18,422 nt of DNA from CAZKMM01 sp964592965. Lineage in GTDB: Bacteria; RBG-13-61-14; DRUE01. Positions 1 to 8,014 of this stretch are shown here, in pieces. Location of the stretch: NCBI GenBank assembly GCA_964592965.1, contig CAZQJX010000042.1:1-18422 (forward strand), read 5' to 3'. Position numbers and translations under genes: made by a program. The notes under the pieces are model-generated. The model was not told the DNA's origin, made no database searches, and was given only the letters and a program-made list of their open reading frames with translations. How positions within the stretch are numbered: position 1 is the first letter of the stretch; each line of letters begins with the position of its first letter.

Positions 1-461
1 AGCATCTTGAATTCATCTTCTTTGAAAAAATTTTCATCTTTCCAAGCCAAAACCCAGTTTTTTGATTTCAGTTTTTTGCCTCTTAATGGCTCCAAAAGCG
101 CCAAAGTAAAGATAGTTGCTGGGGCGGGCTTATAATAAGCAAAACCTTTAATTAAGGATATGCTTTTCGTGCCATCTTTGCTTAAGAGATAAATTTTGTC
201 TTTTGCCTTTAAATTTGCAAGCTGGGAGAGCTTTTTGCTTCTTTTGGGGTCTTTTATTACCCAAACTTCTCCCACCTCAAGTTTTGGATGACCTGATTTA
301 GCTAGATTGATTAACTTGTTCTCTGTCTCAACTTCAATATATTCAACATCTAGGCAAATTGCCCATTTAAAATGTTTACTGGCAGTTGGCAATTTAATGG
401 GGAAATAAAATGTCCCTTGAAAAAATATGAAGCTCAATCCAGCCAATAAAAATTTTTTCAT
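1..461 (-). CDS. Small exported protein of unknown function, C-terminus cut by window edge
   Basis: The frame begins at ATG 461 and stays open to the window edge, giving 153 visible residues. I do not recognise a family. The first residues, MKKFLLAGLSFIFF, have two lysines and a hydrophobic core with no clear cleavage motif, so a signal peptide or N-terminal anchor is likely. The mature part is basic and mixed, with GEVWVIKDPKRSKKL followed by a stretch rich in Lys, Leu and Pro. Its ATG overlaps the stop of the upstream lipoprotein gene in an ATGA arrangement (4 nt), so the two are probably translationally coupled and may act together in the cell envelope. It has no evident Shine-Dalgarno sequence of its own, which fits coupling. 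The C-terminus and total length are unknown. Confidence 0.7.
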   Translation of the reverse strand, partial: MKKFLLAGLSFIFFQGTFYFPIKLPTASKHFKWAICLDVEYIEVETENKLINLAKSGHPKLEVGEVWVIKDPKRSKKLSQLANLKAKDKIYLLSKDGTKSISLIKGFAYYKPAPATIFTLALLEPLRGKKLKSKNWVLAWKDENFFKEDEFKM

Positions 462-1606
462 TGCCCCAGACGCATTAATTGATATTTTTCTGCCAGCTCA
501 AGCACAAGTTGCTGACGAAAAAACTCACCAGCAAGGTCAAGCGCTTTTAAAACCGCCTGCGCTGGGTCGGTCTTTCCTGCTTTGCTTGAGCTTACCTGTG
601 GTTCATAAATGCTGAGCAAAACCTCACCTGTTGCAAGGTCAAATAAAGTCACACCACCGCCAATCATAAAAAAATGATAATCATAACTTCCAATCTTTGT
701 TTTTCCAAGGTCAACAAGCTTAAAGGAGCCAAGGAGAAAATAACCAGCAGGCTCTGCCAGCTCAAGCTTTTTAGTAGTGATAAGGTCTTGTATTTTCTCT
801 GGCGGAATAATCCGAAGCCTTGATGGTGCACTTTTTACAGAAAATCCATAACCACTAAGCAGGGAAAGAAAATGATTTTCAAGAACTCGGCTTTTTGGCA
901 AATAAGGGTTTTCTTCAAATGCCAGAACCATTATGCGGATATCTTTTCTTAAATGGTATTCTTTTATAATCAGCTCAGCAATGGAATAACCCAGCTCTGT
1001 CTTTTTTGCGCAAACAGCGAATCGCTGGGCGTTTAATCCAATGGTCTGCTCCAGTTTTTTACGAGCTTTAATTAAATAAGAAAGAGCCAGAAGCGGATTC
1101 TCTTTTTCCTGATTTTGCTCAAGCTCCAAAAGCCCTTTTATCTCAGCCAGATTGGAGGAAATTTTTTCTGAGAGAAGCTCGCAGGTGCGCTCTCGGTCAA
1201 GCACTGCCAGCGTATAATAAACTCCTTCTTTGGCATCATAATATCTTTCCTTAATCTCCACTCCCAAAAGCTCCACATCAGCACTTGAAAAAATAGCAGA
1301 ACTGATATGCTGAGAAAATCTCCTCAGCTCATCTGCTCCCAGCCTGTTAAGCTCTTCTTCTGCTCGTGCCGAAAGCTCTGATTTAATTCTTGATTTAATC
1401 TGTCTCGCCAGCTCTGCCCTTGCCCGCTCATCTGCTAGGGTCTGGTCATAAGCAGGATTTGAGGTTTCTTGAGCTCTACCCACTCCAAGTAAATAGCGAG
1501 AAGAAGGATAGTTGCTAGAACTTCCGCTAATCCAGTCAGGCTTCTTTTCGCTAGTGGTGCAGGAAAAAATCAAGACCAAAATGATTAAAACCTTTAGCCT
1601 GCCCAT
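458..1606 (-). CDS. LPP20-like outer-envelope lipoprotein
   Basis: This is a 382-residue protein. The N-terminus MGRLKVLIILVLIFSC is a lipoprotein signal with a weak lipobox (I-F-S-C), so Cys16 would be lipidated. PDWISG followed by YLLGVGRAQ and a long Ala/Glu/Arg-rich helical region (roughly residues 40-115) matches the LPP20-type lipoprotein pattern. Residues about 115-145 read KERYYDAKEGVYYTLAVLDR, the usual strand after that helix. The C-terminal half (from about residue 220, IRIMVLAFEENPYLPKSR) may be a second alpha/beta envelope domain of the kind seen in LPP20 or CsgG-related proteins. That part is inference. It lies 40 nt downstream of the kinase-like gene and overlaps the next gene by 4 nt, so it is the middle gene of a minus-strand operon. 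No clear Shine-Dalgarno sequence precedes its ATG. Confidence 0.72.
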   Translation of the reverse strand: MGRLKVLIILVLIFSCTTSEKKPDWISGSSSNYPSSRYLLGVGRAQETSNPAYDQTLADERARAELARQIKSRIKSELSARAEEELNRLGADELRRFSQHISSAIFSSADVELLGVEIKERYYDAKEGVYYTLAVLDRERTCELLSEKISSNLAEIKGLLELEQNQEKENPLLALSYLIKARKKLEQTIGLNAQRFAVCAKKTELGYSIAELIIKEYHLRKDIRIMVLAFEENPYLPKSRVLENHFLSLLSGYGFSVKSAPSRLRIIPPEKIQDLITTKKLELAEPAGYFLLGSFKLVDLGKTKIGSYDYHFFMIGGGVTLFDLATGEVLLSIYEPQVSSSKAGKTDPAQAVLKALDLAGEFFRQQLVLELAEKYQLMRLGQ

Positions 1607-1646
1607 TTTCAGCCAATATTACAGAATTATTTTTCGCCTGACAAGG

Positions 1647-2690
1647 CTAGCGGTTGAAAAACTCCTGCTCAATCCACCTGATAAGCTCATCAAGCTCTTT
1701 TTTCTTCATTTTGCTAGGAAAAGGAATTTTATAGCAGGGAAGGTCAGAAATATAATCAATAAGCCGAGCATACTCGTAAGAAAAGCTAAAAAGCTCACCT
1801 GCGCCTGCTCTTTGAGAAAGTTGGTCAAGATAGCGCTCAAAACCATACATCTCCTCTTGATTGAGCTTTAAAATAAGCTCTGCCATATCTTTTGAGTTTA
1901 TTTTCTCTATGTCTTTTATTGGCTCACATATCACCACGCCTGCAAGGCTTGCTCGCTCAGTAATTTCAATTTCTGGAAAAAGCTCTTTTATATCCAGCTT
2001 TGCCTGAAGCCGTGCATAGCCAAAGAGCAATCTCCGTAAAACAGTTCTGAAATAAATCTCTGATTTCCTTTTTAAAGAAAGATTTTCTCCTGCTCCTGTT
2101 TTTTGCAAAATACCCGCACCCACTCGGATTGGACTTAAATATCGCCTTGCCTGATGGTAGCTGAGAATGGTAAAGTCATCACTTAGAAAAGAATTACCAC
2201 GCCCCAGCCATGCCAGCAAAAGCAGGCTCTTTCCGCTTCCACCTCTTCCTGCAATAATCACCGCCCGCTCGCCTTTTACCAGCCCTGCTGAATGAACAAA
2301 AATAAATCCCAGCTCCTGCGCCTTCCAGCGAATAGCAGGCTCAATTATTTGTTTGGCAACAGTTAATTTGGAAAATATGTTCCCATAAAATCTTATTCGG
2401 TGCGGTGGCTGAGAGAGCCTTTCAAATCTCACCATTCCTTTGGCTAACTTATGCTGATAGGGAAAATCAAAAGGAGAAAGGTTTGGTGGATTGCCAGCGG
2501 GCTTATAATCTTTGAGCCATCTCAGTTCAATTTCAATATCTAAAGTGGGTGGCTTATTTTGTGAAAGATAAAATCTAAATTCTCGCTCAACCGCATCTAC
2601 CAGTTCTTTTTCTCCAAATATTTTAAGCTGGCAGATTCCATCTAGGTCAATAAAAATTTTCTTAAAGAAATTTTTTGACAGCATATTCAT
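1647..2690 (-). CDS. HPr kinase/phosphorylase-like P-loop protein
   Basis: This is a 347-residue protein. Residues 133-155 contain His133, the strand ERAVIIA and the Walker A motif GRGGSGKS (148-155). An acidic SDDFT motif follows at 170-174. This arrangement (His, strand, P-loop, S/T-D-D) is that of HPr serine kinase/phosphorylase C-terminal domains and their many HprK-like paralogues, including the ScmC-type proteins of peptide-maturation cassettes. The N-terminal 130 residues match nothing I recognise, and the DRTL1-like N-terminal domain of true HprK is not evident. It should therefore be called an HprK-like protein of unknown substrate rather than hprK. No HPr or PTS gene is nearby. It is the first gene of the minus-strand operon with the lipoprotein. 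Its start (ATG 2690, or ATG 2684) lacks a clear Shine-Dalgarno sequence. Confidence 0.72.
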   Translation of the reverse strand: MNMLSKNFFKKIFIDLDGICQLKIFGEKELVDAVEREFRFYLSQNKPPTLDIEIELRWLKDYKPAGNPPNLSPFDFPYQHKLAKGMVRFERLSQPPHRIRFYGNIFSKLTVAKQIIEPAIRWKAQELGFIFVHSAGLVKGERAVIIAGRGGSGKSLLLLAWLGRGNSFLSDDFTILSYHQARRYLSPIRVGAGILQKTGAGENLSLKRKSEIYFRTVLRRLLFGYARLQAKLDIKELFPEIEITERASLAGVVICEPIKDIEKINSKDMAELILKLNQEEMYGFERYLDQLSQRAGAGELFSFSYEYARLIDYISDLPCYKIPFPSKMKKKELDELIRWIEQEFFNR

Positions 2691-2703
2691 TGTTTTCTAT
2701 CAT
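2675..2703 (+). promoter_or_regulatory. Sigma-70-type promoter for the YkgJ/HAD operon
   Basis: A perfect TTGACA (2675-2680), a 17-nt spacer and TATCAT (2698-2703, 5 of 6 to consensus) point right. The -35 box lies inside the start of the divergent kinase-like gene. The predicted transcript begins near 2710, only about 10 nt before ATG 2720, so the mRNA leader would be very short. Confidence 0.65.
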
Positions 2704-2727
2704 ACCAAAGAGCAAGGATATGCCCAA
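2699..2727 (-). promoter_or_regulatory. Possible divergent promoter for the kinase-like/lipoprotein operon
   Basis: On the minus strand, TTGGGC (2727-2722, 3 of 6), a 17-nt spacer and TATGAT (2704-2699, 5 of 6) point left toward ATG 2690. Its -10 shares five bases with the -10 of the rightward promoter. The -35 is weak, so the call is tentative. Confidence 0.4.
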
Positions 2728-3823
2728 GTCAGAGAAAAACAAAGAGGTTAAAACCTGTCTTCGCTGTGGGCATTGCTGTCAGCCATATTTCAGTCTTTAT
2801 GTAAGTGAGGAAGATGAGGAACGATGGCGAAGAGAAGGCAGGCAGGATATTCTTGAAAGATTAATGTGGGAGAGAAAGCATATCATTTGGAAAGATGACC
2901 AGCCAATAAACCTTGCCACCGGAGAAGTTGAGCGAAGATGCTATTGGTTGAGGAAAAATCCAGATGGCACAACCTATTGCGCAATTCACGAGACCAAGCC
3001 AAAAATCTGCCGAGACTTTCAGCCAGGAAGCTCTGAGCTGTGCATTCAGTATCGCAAGGTAAGAGAATATATCATTGGCATAGACCTTCACGGCACATTG
3101 CTTGAGCCGAGAGAGATATTTCCAGAGGAGCTTGTCTCTCCAATTGCTCAGGAATTAGATAAGCTTAAAGGAAAGGCGCTCCTTTGGCTTTGCACCGGCA
3201 ATGACCTTTCTTTTGTGGAAGAAAAGATTCCTGAGCCAGTTTTAGAGATGATGGACGGATATGTTCTGGAAACAGGTTGCAGTGTGAGCAGGGATAAAAA
3301 AACCGAAGAAGTGCTTACAACCCCTTATGAACAAAAGATGATTAAGGAGCTGGAAGCTCTGCTTCGGCAGATGAATTTTCCTGAAGTAAAATACTTCGGG
3401 CACAGACTAACAACAATTGCTATGTTTACTGATAATCCCCGCCAGTTTTATTTCAAAATTAAAACCCTTGTTGATAAAACAAAATTTCGGGATAAGGTTT
3501 TGGTAACTTATTCAAGCGTGGCGGTTGATATCCTTCCCAGAGGATATGATAAATATCTGGGATTGCTGCGGGTGGCAGAGGGAAGAAAAATCATTGGAAT
3601 TGCTGATTCTGTGAATGACCTTAATCTTCTCCTTCGCTCTGATTATGCTTTTTCTCCCGCTAATATTGCGCCTGAACTTGAGCCTATCCTTACCAGAGAA
3701 GGAAGAAAATTAGTTAAACTCGCTCACCTGAACGAGCTTGAACCAAATATACTGGCTGTATCTGTTCAAAGAGAAACCAGAGGGGTTTTGGAAATCTTGA
3801 GATTCCTTGCCAATCATTTATAG
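2720..3823 (+). CDS. YkgJ-type cysteine-cluster domain fused to a HAD-superfamily hydrolase-like domain
   Basis: The protein has 367 residues from ATG 2720. A TTG further upstream at 2675 is in frame but forms the promoter -35 box, so it cannot be the start. Residues 13-20 read CLRCGHCC, followed by Cys74, CAIH (87-90), Cys97 and Cys108. This is the YkgJ (UPF0153) metal-binding cysteine pattern, whose metal and role are unsettled. From about residue 117 there is a Cof/sucrose-phosphatase-like HAD domain: nucleophile Asp122 in IDLHGT, CTGND near 160, a lysine in GYDKYLG, and the metal-binding DSVND at 296-300. The general acid position, normally Asp in DxDGT, is His124. Reaction and substrate are unknown. 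AAGGA lies only one base before the ATG. It is the first gene of the operon leading to the radical SAM gene. Confidence 0.75.
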   Translation: MPKSEKNKEVKTCLRCGHCCQPYFSLYVSEEDEERWRREGRQDILERLMWERKHIIWKDDQPINLATGEVERRCYWLRKNPDGTTYCAIHETKPKICRDFQPGSSELCIQYRKVREYIIGIDLHGTLLEPREIFPEELVSPIAQELDKLKGKALLWLCTGNDLSFVEEKIPEPVLEMMDGYVLETGCSVSRDKKTEEVLTTPYEQKMIKELEALLRQMNFPEVKYFGHRLTTIAMFTDNPRQFYFKIKTLVDKTKFRDKVLVTYSSVAVDILPRGYDKYLGLLRVAEGRKIIGIADSVNDLNLLLRSDYAFSPANIAPELEPILTREGRKLVKLAHLNELEPNILAVSVQRETRGVLEILRFLANHL

Positions 3824-3857
3824 AAAAATCCTTTTCGTTCTGTTAAAATTAAGTATT

Positions 3858-6479
3858 GTGATTGAAATAGAAAAATATCTGCGAAGGGTAAGAAATCCAG
3901 CAAGGTATATTGATTCTGAGATAAATGCCATTAAAAAAGACCCTGAAAGCGCTGAGGTAAAAATTGCTCTTTGCTTTCCTGATGTTTATGAAATCGGCAT
4001 AAGCCATCTTGGTCATAAATTGCTTTATCATATCTTAAACAATGAGTCTTGGATATTTTGCGACCGAAGCTATGCTCCTTGGCTAGATTTTGCCCAGCTC
4101 TTAGAAAAAGATAATACCCCGCTGTTTAGCTGGGAAAAGAGAATTCCCCTCAAGGAATTTGACCTTTTGGGATTCACTCTTCCTAATGAGCTTTGCTATT
4201 CCAATGTGCTTTTTATGCTCCGCTTGGCGCAAATCCCTATAACCAGCGAGGAGCGCCTAGAAGGAAATTTTCCTTTGATTCTTGGCGGTGGTCCTTGCGC
4301 AAGCAATCCAGAGCCTATATGGAAGTTCTTTGATGCATTTTTCTTTGGCGAGGCTGACCAAGCAATAGTGGAAATTGCCCGGATAATCCGTGATTGGAAG
4401 AAAAACGGTGATGGCAAGAAAATCAGCCTTTTAAAAGAGCTGGCAAAAATTCAAGGGATATATGTTCCAGCATTTTATCAACCCAGATATGAAAACAATA
4501 GGTTCTGTGGATTGGGGCCTAAGGAATTCGCTCCTTTTAAAATAAAAAGAAGGATTGTTCCTGACCTTGATGAGCTTTATTTTCCTACTGCCCAGCTTGT
4601 TCCATTTCCAGAAGCGATTCATGACCGATTGGTGGTGGAGATAGCTCGTGGTTGCACAAGGGGATGCAGGTTCTGTCATGCTGGTATTGTTTATCGCCCT
4701 TATCGGGAGCGCTCATTGGATAATGTGCTTAAATTGGTGCGTGAGGGGCTTAAAAAAACAGGTTATGAGGAATGCTCTTTTTTAAGCCTTTCTGCTGGTG
4801 ATTATTCGCAAATTGAACAGCTTATTGTCCGCACCATTGTTGAGCATTGGGATAAAAGAATTGCAGTAAGCCTGCCCAGCCTGCGGGTGACATCACTAAC
4901 TTCTACCCTTCTCACTGCCATTAAAAAAGTGCGAAAAACTGGCTTTACCATTGCTCCTGAGGCAGGAACAGAACGCCTGAGAAAAATAATCAACAAGCCC
5001 ATAACTAACGATGAAATCTTTAAGACCTGCGAAAAAGTGCTTAAAGCAGGATGGCGCTCTTTAAAGCTTTATTTTATGGTCGGGCTTCCATTAGAAGAAG
5101 AAGCAGATAGAAAAGCCATTGTTGAGCTTTGCAGGCAGATATCTGCCCTTGCCAGAAGAATTCAACCTTCCTGCAAGATAAATTTAAGCATAAGCGGATT
5201 TGTGCCCAAACCACATACTCCCTTCCAGTGGGAGCGCCAGCTGGATATTGATGAGCTTTGTCAAATACGCTCTGAGCTTAAGAAAAATCTTGCACGGGGA
5301 AGATTACGCTTCCGCTTTGAAGACCCAAAAAACACTTTTCTAGAAGGAGTTTTTAGCAGAGCAGGAAGAGAATTGGCAGAAGTTATTGAGCTCGCTCATA
5401 AAAAAGGCGTATGTTTTGATGGCTGGAGCGACCAGTTCAAATTTGACCTCTGGATAGAGGCTTTTGATGAGCTCGGCATTGACCCAAACGCCTATCTTAA
5501 GGAAAGAAAAGAAAATATTATCTTCCCTTGGGAACACCTTGATAGCGGAGTAAGCAAAGAATTCCTCTTGGCAGAAAGAAAAAAAGCTCGGCAGGTTCAA
5601 ATAACAGAAGACTGTCGATTAACTGGATGCATATACAACTGCGGGGTTTGCGACCACCGCCAGATACTTCCAAAGGTCCAGAAAAAGCCCAGCCCTGCCC
5701 AGACAGAACAACAGTCTGAAAAACAAATCCTTGCCAAACTCAATGAGCTTTTGCCCCAGCCTGAGCTTTATTTCCGCTATCTGGTTCGGTATCGCCGAGT
5801 GGGAGAGCTTCGCTTTCTCGGGCTTTTAGAGAACAATCGCATATTCACCCGTGCGGTAAGGAGAGCTGGTCTGCCTATGCGCTACACTCAGGGATTTCAT
5901 CCTATGCCTAGAATCAGCTTTGGAATTGCTCCACCAGTTGGAGTGGAAAGCGAATGCGAATATCTTGAACTTGAGCTTATTGAGCATCTTCCAATCGAAC
6001 GGATTAAAAACCATCTACAAAAGGTTATGCCAGAAGGGATAGAGATTGTGGAGGTAAGGGAAATCTCTCGCAAAGCACCAAGCATTACTCAGCTTATCAG
6101 CCTGATTGAATATGAGGTTAAAATTCCTGACCGTCTCATCTCCAAATTTCCTCAAGAAAAACTTGAACAATTTAACAAAAGCACCGAATTTATAATCAAA
6201 CAAAAGCGAGAGAAACGAGACCGAGAATTAGACTTAAAGCAAAAGATTAAATTTATAGAAAAACCTACTGAAAATACAATAAAATTTGGTGTAATCATAG
6301 CAGAGGGAGCCGGGGTTAAACCGCAAGAAGTTATTGCTGGAATTTTTGGACTGAATGAAGAGGAGATTTGCGAGCTTGATTTTAAGCGCACTTTTGTTCA
6401 TTTTCGGGAGCATCGTCCTGTAAGTTATCCTGCGGATGCCGTTCGTGGCAGGCGGGTGGATAGGTTTCGGAGAAGCTAG
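3858..6479 (+). CDS. B12-binding-type radical SAM protein fused to DUF2344 (TIGR03960 plus TIGR03936)
   Basis: About 873 residues from GTG 3858. I chose this start because family similarity begins right there (EKYLRRVRNPARYIDSEINA). A TTG at 3807, overlapping the upstream gene, gives a longer version with an unconvincing hydrophobic extension. The N-terminal part (about 1-230) resembles the cobalamin-binding-type region, with DVYEIGISHLGHKLLYHILN and a glycine-rich LGGGPCASNPEP. The radical SAM cluster motif CTRGCRFC uses Cys266, Cys270 and Cys273. A second cysteine group, CRLTGCIYNCGVC, lies near residues 587-599. From about residue 638, YFRYLVRYRRVGELRFLGLL opens the DUF2344 domain. Many lineages have these as separate adjacent genes, whereas here they are one chain. 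The family is typically found beside rng, as here (2-nt gap), suggesting a role in RNA or ribosome modification. The exact reaction is not established. The last codons cover a GC-rich palindrome. Confidence 0.85.
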   Translation: MIEIEKYLRRVRNPARYIDSEINAIKKDPESAEVKIALCFPDVYEIGISHLGHKLLYHILNNESWIFCDRSYAPWLDFAQLLEKDNTPLFSWEKRIPLKEFDLLGFTLPNELCYSNVLFMLRLAQIPITSEERLEGNFPLILGGGPCASNPEPIWKFFDAFFFGEADQAIVEIARIIRDWKKNGDGKKISLLKELAKIQGIYVPAFYQPRYENNRFCGLGPKEFAPFKIKRRIVPDLDELYFPTAQLVPFPEAIHDRLVVEIARGCTRGCRFCHAGIVYRPYRERSLDNVLKLVREGLKKTGYEECSFLSLSAGDYSQIEQLIVRTIVEHWDKRIAVSLPSLRVTSLTSTLLTAIKKVRKTGFTIAPEAGTERLRKIINKPITNDEIFKTCEKVLKAGWRSLKLYFMVGLPLEEEADRKAIVELCRQISALARRIQPSCKINLSISGFVPKPHTPFQWERQLDIDELCQIRSELKKNLARGRLRFRFEDPKNTFLEGVFSRAGRELAEVIELAHKKGVCFDGWSDQFKFDLWIEAFDELGIDPNAYLKERKENIIFPWEHLDSGVSKEFLLAERKKARQVQITEDCRLTGCIYNCGVCDHRQILPKVQKKPSPAQTEQQSEKQILAKLNELLPQPELYFRYLVRYRRVGELRFLGLLENNRIFTRAVRRAGLPMRYTQGFHPMPRISFGIAPPVGVESECEYLELELIEHLPIERIKNHLQKVMPEGIEIVEVREISRKAPSITQLISLIEYEVKIPDRLISKFPQEKLEQFNKSTEFIIKQKREKRDRELDLKQKIKFIEKPTENTIKFGVIIAEGAGVKPQEVIAGIFGLNEEEICELDFKRTFVHFREHRPVSYPADAVRGRRVDRFRRS
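6426..6462. repeat. GC-rich imperfect palindrome inside the 3' end of the radical SAM gene
   Basis: The outer arms TATCC (6426-6430) and GGATA (6458-6462) enclose an inner pair TGCC (6437-6440) and GGCA (6447-6450) around the loop GTTCGT. An alternative pairing is CCTGC (6429-6433) with GCAGG (6448-6452). The stretch is clearly richer in G and C than its AT-rich surroundings and encodes the unusual tail YPADAVRGRRVD. It resembles a small dispersed palindromic repeat that has entered a gene end. No second copy is visible in the window. Confidence 0.45.
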
Positions 6480-6481
6480 GA

Positions 6482-8014
6482 ATGCCAGATTTAATTCTCA
6501 TTAGTCGCACGCCTTTTGAGTGCAGGGTTGCGCTTTTAGAAGCTGGTGAAGTAAGCGAGATTTTTATTGAGCGCAGGAAGGAGAAAAGCATTGTTGGCAA
6601 CATTTACAAAGGCAGGGTGATTCGTGTTTTGCCTGGTATGCAGAGTGCGTTTGTAGAGGTAGGTCTTGAGCGCACTGCTTTTCTTTATATTCAGGAAGTC
6701 TCTCCCAAAGAGCTTAGTTTTTCTCATTTTGCAGATTCAGATGAGTTTGAAATAGAGGCTTTTGAAGCAAAGGAGCGCAAAAAGCCTGCATCGGAAAAAA
6801 TTCAGCATCTTTTGAGAGAGGGTCAGGAGATATTGGTTCAGATTATTCGTGAGCCCATTGATGAGAAAGGAGCCCAGCTCACAACCCACCTTACTTTACC
6901 GGGAAGGTATCTGGTTTATATGCCTTTTAGTGCTCATCTTGGGGTGAGCAGAAAAATTGAAGATGAAGATGAAAGGTCAAGGCTTAAGAATTTACTCAAG
7001 CGCATCAAGCCGGAGGGAGCTGGTGGATTTATCATCAGGACAGTGGCAAAGGGTGCGGATTCTGAGGTTATTGAAGGTGAAATGTTTTATTTGCTCAACC
7101 TCTGGCAGGAGATAGAGGAGCGAGCAAAAACTAGCCCAGCGCCCAGCTTGGTTTATGAGGAGCCATCGCTTGAGCTCAGGATAATAAGGGAGTATATGGC
7201 TTCGGACACAAAACAAATAATTGTTGATGATGAAGAGGCGCATCAGCGCCTGAAGGGCTATTTAAAGAGGATTGCCCCTGAAAAAGAGCATCTGCTCAGG
7301 CTCTGGCAGAACCAAGATGCTTTATTTGACCATTTTGGGGTGGAGCTTGAGCTAGACAGAGCGCTGGAGCGAAAAGTATGGCTTAAAAGCGGTGGGTTTA
7401 TTGTTATTGATGAAACAGAGGCTCTCACCACCATAGATGTCAACACAGGCAAATTTATTGGAAAAAAGAGCTTTGAGGATACGGTTTTAAAGACCAATCT
7501 TGAGGCGAGCAAGGAGATAGTTTCTCAGCTTCGGCTCAGAAACATTGGTGGAATAATCATCATAGATTTTATTGATATGCACAGGGCGAAAAATCGGCAA
7601 AAGGTTTTATCTGCGCTTAAAGAAGAGCTAAAGAAAGATAAGGCTAAAACAGTTGTAGTGGGAATTAGTGATATTGGTCTTACAGAGATGACCCGCAGAA
7701 GGACCGAGCCGAGTTTGGTAAAGAAACTTTGCGAGCCCTGCCCTTATTGTGAAGGAAAAGGATATTTAAAGAGTCCGAGAACGGTCTGCTATGAAATTTT
7801 TTATGAGCTTACAAAAAACCGCTCAGAACTTGCTGGCAGGTCAATTAAGTTATATGTTAATTCTATGGTAGCGGAGCTCCTTTTAGGAGAGGAAAAAGAG
7901 ATTTTGGACTTGCTTTTAAAAATGTATGATATGAAAATAGATGTTGAAATCAGGGATAATTTTCATCAGGAACAGTATGAATACAGCATAGAGGGAGAGG
8001 AAAAGGAAGAATAA
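6482..8014 (+). CDS. rng: Ribonuclease G/E family endoribonuclease
   Basis: The protein has 510 residues, close to RNase G (about 490) and lacking the long RNase E C-terminal scaffold. Residues about 39-125 are the S1 RNA-binding domain, opening GNIYKGRVIRVLPGMQSAFV. The catalytic DNase I-like domain has Asp319 in TIDVNTGKF and Asp362 in IIIDFIDM. Their 43-residue separation matches Asp303 and Asp346 of E. coli RNase E. The Zn-link CPYC (420-423) lies at the expected distance and permits dimer pairing. The enzyme cuts single-stranded AU-rich RNA, preferring 5'-monophosphate ends, in rRNA maturation and mRNA decay. ATG 6482 follows the radical SAM stop by 2 nt, with GGAG about 10 nt upstream. 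Its stop overlaps the next start (TAATG), indicating translational coupling. Confidence 0.93.
   Translation: MPDLILISRTPFECRVALLEAGEVSEIFIERRKEKSIVGNIYKGRVIRVLPGMQSAFVEVGLERTAFLYIQEVSPKELSFSHFADSDEFEIEAFEAKERKKPASEKIQHLLREGQEILVQIIREPIDEKGAQLTTHLTLPGRYLVYMPFSAHLGVSRKIEDEDERSRLKNLLKRIKPEGAGGFIIRTVAKGADSEVIEGEMFYLLNLWQEIEERAKTSPAPSLVYEEPSLELRIIREYMASDTKQIIVDDEEAHQRLKGYLKRIAPEKEHLLRLWQNQDALFDHFGVELELDRALERKVWLKSGGFIVIDETEALTTIDVNTGKFIGKKSFEDTVLKTNLEASKEIVSQLRLRNIGGIIIIDFIDMHRAKNRQKVLSALKEELKKDKAKTVVVGISDIGLTEMTRRRTEPSLVKKLCEPCPYCEGKGYLKSPRTVCYEIFYELTKNRSELAGRSIKLYVNSMVAELLLGEEKEILDLLLKMYDMKIDVEIRDNFHQEQYEYSIEGEEKEE

Noticed and set aside
427..615. 62-codon open frame on the plus strand
   Set aside because: It lies opposite the lipoprotein and small exported protein genes, has no ribosome site and no recognisable content.
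1512..1871. 119-codon open frame on the plus strand
   Set aside because: It is antisense to the lipoprotein start and kinase-like end, rich in Lys/Leu as expected for an antisense shadow, with no start signal.
2675..2719. Upstream TTG start for the YkgJ/HAD gene
   Set aside because: TTGACA there forms a perfect -35 box with a correctly spaced -10, so it lies upstream of the transcript start.
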